Positions 1 through 11,103 are shown, counted from the first letter of the stretch. The stretch: 64,000 nucleotides of DNA from Diploptera punctata (GCA_030220185.1 JASPKZ010003844.1:2029001-2093000); one strand, 5' to 3'. Translations and numbers: made by a program. Notes: generated by a model from the letters alone, not told the origin.

Positions 1-37
1 ACCTACCCTCGGGCAGAATTACTATGCGTAGATGGAT
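1..37 (+). repeat. SINE S1, 3' terminal fragment
   Basis: Matches the S1 terminus (CCCTCGGGCAGAATTACTAT then GGATGGA) also seen at 10980, 13670, 43390 and 53150. Only the end is inside the window. Confidence 0.7.
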
Positions 38-271
38 TGTGTACTATGTGTTGTTAATTTAACTATAATTCATATTATTAATATTATTAACTCTGGTGAA
101 ATGGATAGGAAGATATCACGATCTTAACTTCATCTTGCAAAATAATAATAATATGATAATTAATAATAATGATAATAATAATAATTGTATTGTATTTTAT
201 TGTATTGTAAGCCCATGTTTTCCCTTTACAGAGATTTAGGCGCTCTCCCCCTACAGGGAAGAATTTGAACC
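38..271. other. AT-rich spacer with TAA tract
   Basis: Contains an imperfect AAT/TAA tract at about 143-186 and a TGTATTGTATTTTATTG stretch like that found in LINE-A 3' UTR copies. No gene is seen. Confidence 0.4.
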
Positions 272-893
<622 letters not shown>

Positions 894-1466
894 ACACGTA
901 TTGAAGCCATCTTAAATGCTATGATTTAAAATAAAAAAATATAATATCGTAATACTTATATTTATTGAATAAGTAAGGGTAGTTTGGATATATTTTTCAT
1001 TGAAATGCTAATTGAGTAATTTAGATATAGTGAGCATATTAAGAGCAGATTTCCTTTCTGCAGTGCAACTGTGAACTAGAGTTTGGTATTATTTACATAT
1101 TTATTATAGAGAATCAGAGTCTTCCAATCTGCTGCTCAATCCGTGTATTTCTATTACCCTTGTTTTCGTGAAATGTTATGGATATGAGAGCCATTTCAGT
1201 TTATTTCAGACTCGCTTAAATTCCTAATTTCCTTATCTACGTTCTGCAAAGTGTTACAGAGCATACAGCTGCAGACACTAATGGAATATTATAGGGATAA
1301 TCCTGAAATGTTCGTTTGTGACGCAGAAAAAAGAAAATTATACTTTTAAGTATAAATGTTAATGTCATGTTAGAGTTTCTAATGATTTTACTTATTACTG
1401 TATGTTTCGAACAATTTATTTTGTTTTGTATTTATTACTTTTATAACAATGTACTTAATTTAAAAA
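894..1466. other. AT-rich stretch, nothing recognised
   Basis: No coding pattern, tRNA box or repeat shared with the rest of the window was recognised. Confidence 0.4.
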
Positions 1467-1468
1467 TA

Positions 1469-2001
1469 CAGGGTGCTCTAAAATTGCCCTTACAAACTTC
1501 TAGGGCTTGTAGAGGGGACTGAGTCAATGATATTTAGAATTGGAAACTATGTCCGAAAACTTTACGTTTCCGTGCTACAGCCGTTTGAAAACATGTTTTT
1601 AACGCGACCACTTTTACGCGTAATTTATTAGAGGCGTGACACAGTATATCACTTGTTTTACAATAGAACTCATTAATAACCAAAGAAATAAATTGGAAAC
1701 TGAATCATGACTTGCATTAATATCTCGGGTACACCCTCTACAATCAATTTTTCCAGTTTTAAAAATTTCGAAAAATGTTGACATTTTTAAAAACACACAC
1801 CTAGCCTTGGAATACTCGATAGGAAAATTTTCAATTTAGACGAATCGCGATGCTATTACTTGTTGAGACATGTGACGTACGTTCAGGCAATGCTTGATTT
1901 CAAACGGCTAGCACTGAACATGGTTTCCAATTCGAGATATTATCAACTCAGGCCCCTCTACAAGTCCTGGAAGTTTGTACGGGAAATTTTAAGACACTCT
2001 G
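1469..2001. mobile_element. Non-autonomous DNA transposon with ~88-bp TIRs and TA target sites
   Basis: The left end CAGGGTGCTCTAAAATT and the right end (reverse complement CAGAGTGTCTTAAAATT) are inverted copies. Similarity continues for about 88 bp through ACTTCYAGGRCTTGTAGAGG and GAATTGGAAAC. TA dinucleotides at 1467-1468 and 2002-2003 fit the IS630/Tc1/mariner target site. The 533-bp element has no transposase open frame and is probably a MITE or deletion derivative. A solo TIR relative lies at 40583-40685. It also resembles the 36333 element in starting CAGRGTG. Confidence 0.8.
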
Positions 2002-2100
2002 TATATATTCTTCATAATAGTCTACTACCGTATATGAAAATGAAGGTAGAGTGAAAATAGTAAAAATAAGCTACGATATATTTATGGGAAAACAGATGTA

Positions 2101-2375
2101 ACAAGAACAGTTGAAATATCGTGGACTTCGATTGGCAGGACATGTGGCACGAACTGGAAATGGAAAGAGGGACGTGAAAATTCCTTCTGGAAAACCCAGA
2201 GGAAAAGCGCCTAGTAATGGACGAAAACTGAGATTGGAGAATAACATTAACAATGATTTGAGGGTGATAAATTATATAGGGGACGATTGGAAAACATTAT
2301 CAGGATAGGGATGTATGGAGAGTTTATTTCCCTGCCGCAATGAACAACCGGGTTCGATAGTGGTAATAAGATAGA
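2101..2375 (+). pseudogene. LINE-B C-terminal fragment (GPKRDE family)
   Basis: Translation around 2111-2308 reads YRGLRLAGHVARTGNGKRD, then GKPRGKAPSNGRKLRLENN and INNDLRVINYIGDDWKTLSG. This matches the tail of better copies at 25053 and 54400. It ends in a degenerate GGGTTCGATAGTGG, the LINE-B 3' terminus. This is a dead 5'-truncated copy: there is no RT core, and the RRLRWAG and RPRMRW motifs are eroded. Confidence 0.85.
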
Positions 2376-2494
2376 GTAAATAGAGTTCAAGCTGTAGAAA
2401 AAATTTGGAACAATTAACGTGAAAATGGAATTTCGGACTAAGAACTAGCCGAAAATTAGTTGTGGTGATAAAAGTTCACAATATATAAAATGTA

Positions 2495-2691
2495 ATTCTT
2501 CTTCTTTAATACTGCCCAGGATGACCGCTGGCCTCCTTCAAGAGTTTCTGCCATATTTTAGAAAAGTCTTCAGTTTCTAAATTCTGTTCTTGCTGTATCC
2601 CCTTCAATCCCAACCTCTTACCGTAGTTCTGATCTACCTCTAAGATGATTTCCTCGAAGATCTGATAATAAAATTTTCCTAGCTGGATCAT
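2495..2691 (-). pseudogene. Probable LINE 3'-end fragment
   Basis: On the minus strand an open stretch ends ...IWQKLLKEASGHPGQY followed by a stop and a GAAGAAGAA tail. The W-x-x-L pattern followed by a short C-terminus and a simple-repeat tail resembles LINE ORF2 ends. The family was not identified. Confidence 0.35.
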
Positions 2692-2710
2692 TTTCTGAAA
2701 TTCGTCTATT

Positions 2711-2716
2711 GTGATG

Positions 2717-2759
<43 letters not shown>

Positions 2760-2772
2760 TAATAATAATAAT
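2711..2772. repeat. (ATA)n microsatellite
   Basis: About 20 trinucleotide units with one C interruption, lying directly upstream of the LINE-D fragment. Confidence 0.95.
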
Positions 2773-3293
2773 GCTTATCTTGGATATTATCTCTCTATCT
2801 GGGATGAAAAGGATATCCCTGAAAAAGTTACTAGTTATAATAAAAGTTTAGGAATTATTAATCAAGTTATGAAACCATCCCTTGTACAAAAAAACACCAG
2901 ATTACGTTTATATAACACTTTGGCTAGACCAGTGTTGACCTATGGTAGTGAAGCATGGACACTAAGAAAACAACATGAAAGCAGAATAACGGCTTGTGAA
3001 ATGAGATTCATGCGCAGAACAGCGGGTTACACCAGATGGGATCGGTAAAGGAACACCGATATCTTAAAAGAATTGAATACTACGCCAATTTTGGAGTATA
3101 TTAAACAGTACCAACTAAATTGGAAACACCATCTTGAAAGAATGAGTTCAAATCGGATCCCCAAAGCTATTTATAATTATATACCAAGAGGACGAAGATC
3201 ACTGGGCCGTCCTATGAAATGCTGGAAGGAAAATTTTCTATAGGATCGTAACAGGCCTTGGCCTAATACTTGGAAGGAAGAAGAAGAAGATAA
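2773..3293 (+). pseudogene. LINE-D C-terminal pseudogene
   Basis: Reads YLGYYLSIWDEKDIPEKV, KPSLVQKNTRLRLYNTL, RPVLTYGSEAWTLRKQ, MRFMRRTAGYTRWDR, a stop, then LNWKHHLERM and RRSLGRPMKCWKENF. The same order (YLGCNIS, LVQKHSRLKVYKTLALP, LLYGSEVWTL, RRTAGYT, GRP) occurs in the longer LINE-D copy at 20279-21830. It carries in-frame stops after WDR and ENF. It ends with GAAGAAGAAGAAGATAATAA. It is the post-RT thumb and C-terminal region only. Confidence 0.85.
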
Positions 3294-3490
3294 TAATGCT
3301 TCATTTATTCTGGCAGAGTTAAGGCCATAAGGCCTTCTCTTCCACTCAACCAGCACAAATACAAATTAATATTTGACAAATATAGATATAGGATACTAAT
3401 TATAAACAGTAAAAGATACATTAAATGTAGGAATGTAAATTTCATGTACAAACAACATTTTATAGGATAATAACAATAATAATACTTACG

Positions 3491-3529
<39 letters not shown>

Positions 3530-3680
3530 TAATATAAATATGATAAATTACACGAGAAACACGAATTAATATAGGCTATATACCTTACACTGGGTAATAA
3601 TGAAGTCGAGGTTAAAGCAAATATAAATTTAGATTTATTTTAAAAGATGCCAATGTCCGACGAAATACAAACAAAAAATG
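3294..3680 (-). pseudogene. LINE-A 3' end: ORF tail, 3' UTR and terminal hairpin
   Basis: Read on the minus strand this is RRTLASFKINLNLYLL, a stop, about 300 nt of AT-rich 3' UTR (interrupted by AAT repeats at 3475-3530), and the terminal module GAAGAGAAGGCCTTATGGCC...CTGCCAG at 3312-3350. The same order occurs at 48148-49604. This is a 5'-truncated dead insertion. Confidence 0.8.
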
Positions 3681-3915
3681 ATTAATTACCTGTTCTATTA
3701 AGCCCAAAATGAACATTAATGGGAATAACTATAGCTAACCACTCATTTTAAATACACTACTACTGAGTGGATGAGTTGTACCAAGAGACTGAACTCCTAC
3801 ACTAAAGGTAGTTAAATACGCATCACACTCTGAATAAATCAATCTTCTTACTAAGTACGACATTTCGAATGGAGAATTTGTATTTAAATTCAATATATGA
3901 ACATGAATGTATGTA
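3681..3915. other. AT-rich spacer
   Basis: No feature recognised. Confidence 0.4.
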
Positions 3916-3954
3916 CTTTATGCGCGGCCATACCGTTGATCCAATTGTGATGGG

Positions 3955-4820
3955 GCTTTTTGCAAAATGTTCAGGAGATTCCCGGGATGAACATAGGCTA
4001 TAAGAGAGTTGTGATACTCAACTCCTACACCCTTAAAAATAGCCCTTTGTAGTGAAAAACGTGGAAAAAGTAGCTCTTTGGACACTTAAATCATTTACGC
4101 TGCATAAACCATAACAAATACATAAAATTAATGTACACAGAATTGAATATCTCAAAAAGCTCTACAAAAAAATCCGCGACAGCATATGTTTATTTCTTAC
4201 CGATAACTCACAATAACCATTTTTGTCTTTCTTTGATGCCAAGAAGATCGATACAAGTGCGTAGATTCCTGTGCAAGCATAGCAGCACATGGCGGGTATT
4301 ATTTTACGGATAGGATAACACATAATAACAAATTTTGTATTTTAGTTAATTTATGCCACGAAAATCGAGATAAGTAGATTCCCGGACAACATCGGGTAAT
4401 CAGCACGGGGAGTCTTAAAATAATTACGATATACATTTATAATTATTTTCCATTTTACTTATTCAATTAATCATAAGAAGTGCATTAAATTTTGTCTTTC
4501 AGCTCATTTATACCAAGAAGATCGACATGAGTAGATTATCGGACAACGCTGGGTAAACAGCACGGGGTATCTAAAAATAATTACGATATAAATGTTTCCA
4601 TTTACTTATTTAACTAAACATAAAACACATTAATTTTCGTATTTTAGCTTATTTATGTCAAGAAGATTGGGATAAGTAGATTCCCGGGGTACGCCAGGTA
4701 ATCAGCACGGGGTATCTAAAAAATATAAATTTATAATTATTTTTCCTTTTACTTATTCAACTAAACATAAAAGCACATTAATTTTCATTTATTTAGGCGT
4801 AACAGCGCACGTCGGGTATT
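3955..4820 (+). mobile_element. Interspersed repeat with ~150-bp internal tandem units (possible Helitron)
   Basis: Sequence from TTTTTGCAAAATGTTCAGGA through AGTAGATTCCCGGRCAACRYCGGGTAATCAGCACGGGGT is shared with 26385-26835. Here the block AAGAAGATCG...GTAGATTCCCGG...CAGCACGGGG...CATTAATTTTCGTATTTTAG is repeated about four times (starts near 4240, 4365, 4515 and 4655), whereas the 26-kb copy has one. The 26-kb copy ends in a GC-rich stretch plus CTAG-T, which would fit a Helitron 3' end. Internal tandem arrays are also common in non-autonomous Helitrons. No Rep/helicase is seen, so the class is an inference. Confidence 0.45.
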
Positions 4821-4944
4821 TTAGGGGCACCCCCTACTACACTAATATAAATTCAAACAAAGTTTATTTTACAACCAATTCTCATTAATAAATTATATAC
4901 CCGAAGTAGTCCGTATCCCCCCAATTTTAAAAGAATTCCAGCTA

Positions 4945-5016
4945 AAATTATTGCTAAACTAACTCGCTGGCACTACCGAAAACGGAGATTCATGGCCGCG
5001 CGGACATAGGCCCTCC

Positions 5017-5102
<86 letters not shown>

Positions 5103-5440
5103 TTATCCTCAGTTTATATTATTTTAATCATTTTTTGTGTAATTCATCTCGCACAAATCATGGTAATGTTATTCTCACACCCATTCTTATCCTGACTACA
5201 GGGAGATTTTCTCTGGTTTACCTTAAAGGAATTTGCGTGCTTATCTTTATTTCTCATTTGGTGCCAGATGTTCTGCCCATCACAGTCTAAGAGTCTTAAC
5301 CGTTATCATTATCTCTGTTTTATCATAAACACCATGTAGCTCACTTATGTAGTTTTCTCCACTCATCTGCATGTTCGTCTCTTTTTGGTGCAAAAATGTT
5401 CTAAGCACTTATTTCTCAAATACTCTAAATACCTACAAAT
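4945..5440 (-). pseudogene. LINE-B C-terminal copy interrupted by a microsatellite
   Basis: 4955-5018 is the LINE-B terminus on the minus strand (CGCGCGGCCATGAA, then GTGCCAGCGAG). 5150-5440 carries the reverse complements of the GHVAR, LRWAG and HNSELH coding region and ends near the GPKRDE motif (CTCTTTTTGGTGCAAAAATG). The (AT)n(GT)n tract lies between them, within what should be contiguous LINE sequence. Strongly decayed. Confidence 0.7.
5019..5101. repeat. (AT)n(GT)n microsatellite
   Basis: About 12 AT units followed by about 30 GT units. The poly-Cys-Val translation is an artefact. Confidence 0.97.
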
Positions 5441-5454
5441 ACAAACGTCACAAA

Positions 5455-5765
5455 ATATATCTGCTAAAGGAAGTTAGAGTATTTAATAGAGTTAAGGTCA
5501 TACCAACCTTTCTTTATGAGAGTGAAAATTGAGTTGTAACAATATATGTTATATTGCAGATTTTCGCGGATATATATATATATAGACAGCACAAATTAAA
5601 TTTATGCGGAAAGTAAAAGGTTTCATAGGACTCAATAATATTAGATATGAAGATATTAGAAAAGAGAACTTAAACACAATCTGTAGAAAAAGTGTTATTA
5701 GATTATAGGATAAAATGAAAACCAACTTAGAAAGAATGCAGCAGAAAGGCTCCCTAAACTTGCTT
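5455..5765 (+). pseudogene. LINE-D-like C-terminal fragment
   Basis: Frames read VIPTFLYESEN, AQIKFMRKVKGFIGLNNIRYEDIRKENL and KMKTNLERMQQKGSLN, corresponding to the LLYGSE, EMRFLRR and W..HLERM regions of LINE-D. Frame changes and stops show decay. It breaks off where the hAT-like element starts, at 5766. Confidence 0.6.
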
Positions 5766-5949
5766 CAGTGCCGCCCAAACTTATTTGCATCGCGGGCCAA
5801 ATGGAAGAAGATACATGAATGTGGCGGGGGCCAAAGACCCTATTATTGCTGTTGTGAAATATAATTTATTTATTTGGCAGGTTTAAAAATGTTTCATATC
5901 TTCCTGTGCCCAATTGATCTACGTACTGTCATTCTCCTTCACATCTCTC

Positions 5950-7500
5950 TGCCATTCCAATCTCTACCGACCTAACCCATATAGGCCTATTTAATGCCTC
6001 AATTATGACCTCAACTTACCCCGAACTCTGGAAAAAAGCTATAGTCAGACCAATCCCTAAAATTAAATTACCTGTAACACCAAACGACTTTAGACCAATC
6101 AGCATTCTCCCAGTCCTATCTAAGGCCTTGGAGCGCATTGTTCATGGACAATTAACTGATTACCTTAACACTCATAATATACTCGATCCATACCAATCAG
6201 GTTTTAGGACAGGCCATAATATACGGCAACCTCACTTCTTAAAGTTACCGAAGATGCGCGTGAAGCAATGGACAGTGGCCACATGACAATATTTACACTC
6301 TTGGACTTCAGCAAAGCTTTCGACACTGTTGACACTGACATATTAATAGCAAAATTACGCGCTCTGAATCTTTCGGACAATGCTGTTAACTGGCTTGGAT
6401 CCTATCTTCATGGTCGCCAGCAATGTGTATCCAATGCAGAACTTTCCTCATCCTGGCTATCACTGAAGGGTGGCGTCCAACAAGGTTCAGTGTTAGGACC
6501 ACTTCTGTTCTCTATCTATGTTAACGATATATCCACTAGACTTACCTATTGTCGATATCACCTATACGCTGACGATTTGCAAATTTACATTCACTCCCAT
6601 CCTGACGATGTACATGACACACTAGACAAATTAAATAGTGACCTAGACTCAATTTCCCAATGGTCGAAGAAACATGGACTTAATCTAAATACTGACAAGA
6701 CACAGTGCATAATTATAGGACATCGGCGAATCCAAAGCATTATAAATTACGAAAATATCCCTACCATTCTCCTAAATGACAAAAATATCCCCTACAGCTC
6801 AGTAGTAGAAAATCTGGGTATCTATATGGACCAACACCTAGACTGGAAAATCCAGGTGAATAATACCTGCAAGAAAGTGTTCTCAATTCTTCACTCCCTA
6901 AATAGTTTTAAAAACTTCCTTCCTACAAAATTAAAACAAATACTTGTACAGACTCTTATAATGCCACACTTCGACTACTGCGACATATTACTGACAAATC
7001 TGACAACTGATCTATCTGACAGACTACAGCGTGCTCATAATGCGTGCATTCGATTTATATTCAATCTCCGTCGTTATGACCACGTGTCTCCTTCATTTCA
7101 GGCCTTATCATGGCTACGCCTAAATGACAGAAGAACTTTACATTCACATACCTTACTATTCCAAATTCTGCACACATATTTACCAACTTATTTAACAACA
7201 CGTTTTCAACATTTATCGGCTTAAGTTCGACACAATGAAAACATTAACTACATAACAATTATATAGAGCATTCTATTAATAATCATGTAGGAAGCTACTT
7301 ACTTAATTTTATATCATTTTAATTTTATTATATTCTATGTTTTTGTTAGCATTAGCTAGTATTAGATCCATCATCATTGTATTTTGTTTAGTCTGTATTT
7401 TAATATCCTAAAATTGTAATATGTACGGAATTCTTGTATAATTTTACTATTCGCTGGTTGAGTGGAAGAGAAGGCCTTATGACCTTAACTCTGCCAGCTA
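5950..7500 (+). pseudogene. LINE-A (CR1/Jockey-like) reverse transcriptase, frameshifted, with complete 3' end
   Basis: This is the RNA-dependent DNA polymerase of a non-LTR retrotransposon, which copies its own RNA at a nicked genomic target. The open frame from 6005 gives the fingers (WKKAIVRPIPK, NDFRPISILPVLSKALERIV, QSGFRTGHN). The frame then shifts near 6219-6223, apparently by two extra bases. The second frame (6268-7224) carries motif A (LLDFSKAFDTV, residues 11-21 with Asp13 and Asp19), motif B (QQGSVLGPLLFSIYVND, residues 71-87), motif C (LYADD, residues 99-103) and a thumb with VVENLGIYMDQHLDW. The frame ends at 7224. About 275 nt of 3' UTR follow, ending in the conserved hairpin (7454-7497) and (TTA)n. 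No endonuclease or ORF1 remains: it is 5'-truncated and dead. The clade call rests on motif style only. Confidence 0.9.
7454..7497 (+). other. LINE-A 3'-terminal hairpin module
   Basis: Three nested helices can be drawn: CTGG/CCAG outside, GAGT/ACTC next, and AAGGCC/GACCTT inside with a TTAT loop (7471-7486). The module abuts (TTA)n. Equivalents on either strand lie near 3312-3350, 10728-10768, 36074-36118, 43062-43110, 45615-45660, 48155-48205, 50405-50455, 55920-55970 and 60287-60315. It is probably the 3' end recognised by the LINE RT (inference). Confidence 0.75.
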
Positions 7501-7506
7501 AAATAA

Positions 7507-7507
<1 letters not shown>

Positions 7508-7580
<73 letters not shown>
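7508..7580. repeat. (TTA)n microsatellite
   Basis: About 24 units directly following the LINE-A terminus; probably the expanded LINE tail. Confidence 0.95.
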
Positions 7581-7720
7581 CATTTTTCTCTCATGCTGCT
7601 CAAAATACCATCAATCCACATTATTTTGGCCGTCCTTATTTTTACCAAGTGGCATACATTCTTGTATTCTTCTTGGGAATCTGTCTTCTGTCATTCTTGT
7701 TACGTGGCCATACGATTTAG

Positions 7721-7722
<2 letters not shown>

Positions 7723-7758
<36 letters not shown>

Positions 7759-7780
7759 TATTATTATTATTATTATTAGC
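7723..7780. repeat. (TTA)n microsatellite
   Basis: A second TTA tract with one phase change. The 140 bp between the two tracts resembles a decayed minus-strand LINE-B or LINE-C piece but is not certain. Confidence 0.9.
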
Positions 7781-7960
7781 ATATATTTTTAAGTTGTAAT
7801 AACATATATCACAAGTTCTTGTTCCTTACTGATAGATCAATACTATAGGTATAACCCTTAGCATATTTTAATTTATTAGAATGCTACAGGTCTACAAGGG
7901 CCGGATAGAAAGTGTTGGAGGGTCGTATCCGGCCGGCGGGCCGTAGTTTGGCCGGCCCTG

Positions 7961-8882
7961 CTTTAGATCATTATCTGTCAAGAGTAAAGTGAGATTTTCG
8001 AAGAACGAGAAGAGATCTTTAAACAGGCACTTGTGCCTAAATCATGAAGTATTCATGATGATATCTACTCCGTTGCATCAGACCGAAATGCATACGAATG
8101 AACCAATCGTAATGTCATGTGATATAAAAGTCAGGGACATTACAAGTTTTGGATCTGGTACCACCCGAGACTTGTTAATGCAGAAGAAATACAGGTGGGA
8201 CTGTATTCCTATTTATCGTCTAGACTATTTCATTTGGACAGGTAAAAGTTATAGTGGCGTAAGTCACTTTCATCACCAATAAAATTGCTTGTACGTTGTA
8301 GGCCTACAAATTCAATGTTGTGTTAAATTGACATCATAATTTACTACAGCTTTTCCCTTCATTCGGTAGAGTTGCGCATCCGTTTCTAAGGTTTATAGGC
8401 TAGCTCTAGTTACGTTACATTAGAGAAGTTGGGACAAATTTCGCATTTCCACCCCAGTGAAATTCTAGTCGACACCAATAACGACTGAGCTAGTGTAACA
8501 GACAGGTGATGCTTATGCACATTGTGCGCCATTCCCTTTCTCCACTTCGAATTAAATTGTCGCCTTTTTGTCCGATGTTGTTCTAACCAAAAACCATATG
8601 TATATATATATATACCTCCTATATTGATTCTTCAGGTCGCTAGTTATTAAGGGGCGGACTAATATCCATATGCATGTTGAAGGATAAGTTGTTATGCCAT
8701 ATAGATACGTCGTGGGTATATCCGATTTAAGAAAAATGCCTTACTTGAAATTCCACATTTAGAGGGTTTTTATGGAGAAAAACTAGACGCAACTATTCCA
8801 CATTAGTACCAATTCGTGAAGAATTCAATGACTCATACAACTGTACTGAATAGTATTTATAGGTTATGGGGTTTTGAGATAG
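7961..8882. other. No recognised gene
   Basis: A 97-codon open frame at 7989-8282 has no recognisable domain and lies in repeat-rich DNA, so it is not called as a gene. A short (TA)n is at 8600-8612. Confidence 0.4.
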
Positions 8883-9117
8883 TCCGTCGCCGTGGCGTAG
8901 TCGGTAGAGTCCCTACCTTCCACTCCGGCGACCCGGGTTCGATTCCCGGCGGGGTAGGGGAATTTAAATCTCCAACTTGGGTCTGGTTGTGTGTCCTGTC
9001 CTTATGTATATATGTGAGAATAAATAAAAGCAAACAGAAAGGTAAAACAAAAGAGAAAAAGGTAAAAACAAGAAAGAAAAACAGTAAAAAAAAGGCAATA
9101 CAAAAAAAAAAAAGATA
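8883..9117 (+). repeat. SINE S7 (tRNA-derived) with A-rich tail
   Basis: The head has an A box, TGGCGTAGTCGGTAGAG (8893-8909), and a B box, GGTTCGATTCCCG (8936-8948), with CCGGCGACC/GGCGGGG flanks. The body runs to GAGAATAAATAAAAGC and then an A-rich AAAG tail to 9117. It is the only copy of this family in the window, so its length is approximate. Confidence 0.7.
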
Positions 9118-9394
9118 TTGAATGTGTTTCAGGCCGCCGATGTTTACGTGAACCAATGTAAATAATATAATAAGTCATTGATACTTAATCTAAGGAATAA
9201 CGCACATTTTTCCCTCTTTGCTGATTACCTAACTGCGGGGAAATTAGCATGTTTACTGTGAGATTTAACTGTAGACTGAAACAGATGAGTAAGAAAATTA
9301 CGTCACGACCATGGTAACTACAGTTAATATAGGAAACGTAACTATTCGTTTCAGTACTGAACAACAAGCGAATTAATACAGTTGTGCATATACG

Positions 9395-9636
9395 TTTGCA
9401 CTATGTATCAATATGGGGAATGAAAGAGGGGCATGGAAGCTTCTTATAGGAAAATCAGGGTGAAAACCCCTAGTTGGTAGACCAAGAATGAGGAGGGAAA
9501 ATTAACATTAATAATGATTTGAGGGAGATGGATTATACAGGGGATGATTGAAAAACATGAGCTTAGTAAAGAGATGTATGGAGAGATTGTGTATGCGCAG
9601 CGATGAACTTTCTCGTTAGATAGAGCCAATGAGTTA
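9395..9636 (+). pseudogene. LINE-B 3' terminal fragment
   Basis: Nucleotide match to the LINE-B end: GGGGAATGAAAGA, CATGGAAGCTTCTTATAGG, GGTAGACCAAGAATGAGG, TGATTTGAGGGAGATGGA, GATGTATGGAGAG and the eroded terminus GATAGAGCCAATGAGTTAG. Several indels break the frame. Confidence 0.8.
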
Positions 9637-9639
9637 GTT

Positions 9640-10727
9640 TTTTCTAGTTAGTATGTAGTCTACCAGCTGTCAGGGTAAGCAGACTACACCATGTATACAG
9701 AGAAACACAGCTTCTCGTTTGTCTTGACATTGCCTGGGCCAGTCCTTGCACTTTGTAATCAAAGAAAGTCCGTTTGTTCGTAACTTCACATCTCGGTACT
9801 ATTTCCCCACACTCTGCTAATTATATTCTACTTTATTAATTTTTCCGTTCTTGTGTCTTTTTAATTACAGCAACTAGTTATTTCTGCTAGAATCAGCTAC
9901 TTGTTTATTCGCTATCTTTGTCGCAGAAGCGCAAATACGTCATAGTTTAAAACATTATCTCATGAACACTTTATGATAAAGTGCTATCATTTTTCAATGT
10001 GAAGCGTTAAAGTAATGTGATTAATTTTAGCGGCGTTCGCGTTCAGTTAGCAGTACACTTGAGTTGCTATGAACGTGTCCAACATACAAGCTCCTCATTC
10101 CATTTTACTGCAGATAAAATCTCCCTCAAACTCTCTTATAAAAATCTACAGAAAGTGCGGTCTGAATATAGCTTTCCTCATTTTCAATTTTAATAGCACT
10201 GACTTGTTCGTCCTACCTTTATGACTGCACTTTCAAATAGTCTGATCTTCAAGTGTTATTATTCTTTAACTTTTGAAAACTTGTGATTACTCTGCAGCAG
10301 CAGTAGCCGAGCAATTAAGACAACTCTAGGGATCAAAGCAACGTTAATTCTTAATGGAATGCTAATTATTGAAGCCAGTGATTAGTTCTAATTTAAATTA
10401 CAAGACGAAAAAATATCAAATCAAAATTTGCTCTAAGTTTTAATTTGAATAGTCTGTATCTTCACATGCATGCCTACATAAAATTCAGTTTAAATAGCGG
10501 ATATCATCGCCTGGCAATGGAAACCTCAAGTCCATTTCTACAAATTTTACAAGAGAAAAAATGTTACAAAAAATTACACTTTTCTTTTGCACAGCATAAT
10601 CTCTCCCATTATAGCCACTTATACGTGTCAAACGCCATCCTGACGTTACAAATTAAACATAAATTGATGGTACATTTCTATCGCTAAATCGTGATAAATA
10701 GAGAAATTTTATTTATTTATTTTACCT
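9640..10727. other. Unique AT-rich sequence
   Basis: No repeat shared with other parts of the window and no recognisable coding. Short open frames here (for example 10445-10687) have no domain. Confidence 0.4.
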
Positions 10728-10768
10728 GATGGAGTTAAGATCGAAAGGTTTTCTCTTCCACTTCATCA
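10728..10768 (-). repeat. LINE-A-type 3' hairpin module, solo
   Basis: On the minus strand this is CCTGATGAAGTGGAAGAG, a decayed central hairpin, then CTTAACTCCATCAGG. The outer helix CCTGATG/CATCAGG differs from CCTGGTG/CACCAGG elsewhere by a compensated base pair. It joins directly to S1. Confidence 0.7.
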
Positions 10769-11005
10769 GGGTGAGGTTTTTATCGGGGTTTTTCCTCACC
10801 TGTAAGACAAATGTCAGAAAAACTTTAAGGCCCAAACGGTCCCCGAAATCATATGGCCATCATCATCATTCTTCACCGGTGTGGAAAGCAATGGGAAGCT
10901 ACCACACCTGCACAATTCCCTAGTAAAGCTGCAAGCATAGCATGAAAATGCTATGATTGCAGTGAAGGGCCTGCTTTCGGGCAGAATTACTATGGATGGA
11001 TAACA
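10769..11005 (+). repeat. SINE S1, headless copy
   Basis: Runs from GTGAGGTTTTTATCGGGG through AAGGCCCAAACGGTCCCCGA, CATCATCATC, ACCGGTGTGGAAAGCAATGG and AGCATAGCATGAAAATGC to GGGCAGAATTACTATGGATG. The tRNA-like head is missing. Confidence 0.85.
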
Positions 11006-11102
11006 ATTATAAATAATTATCTACACGATTAATGATTCATAATATATATAGGCAGGCTACACAATATAAAGTTTGCAATGGAAAGAAATAAAAATTGTAA
11101 TA

Positions 11103-11103
11103 C

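Larger units (their letters stand above)
5766..7960. mobile_element. hAT-like element ends flanking a LINE insertion
   Basis: The left end CAGTGCCGCCCAAACT (5766) and the right end (reverse complement CAGGGCCGGCCAAACT, ending at 7960) are 16-bp inverted repeats starting CAG, as expected for hAT. Both are followed inward by GCGGGCC-type sequence. The interior is almost entirely LINE-A plus microsatellites, so this would be a small non-autonomous hAT split by LINE-A. I could not find a clean 8-bp TSD (acttgctt versus ctttagat). Confidence 0.45.

Noticed and set aside
5045..5290. Cys-Val repeat peptide frame
   Set aside because: Translation of (GT)n followed by antisense LINE-B.
7989..8282. 97-codon frame as a gene
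   Set aside because: No recognisable domain, low support, lies in repeat-rich DNA just after the hAT-like end.
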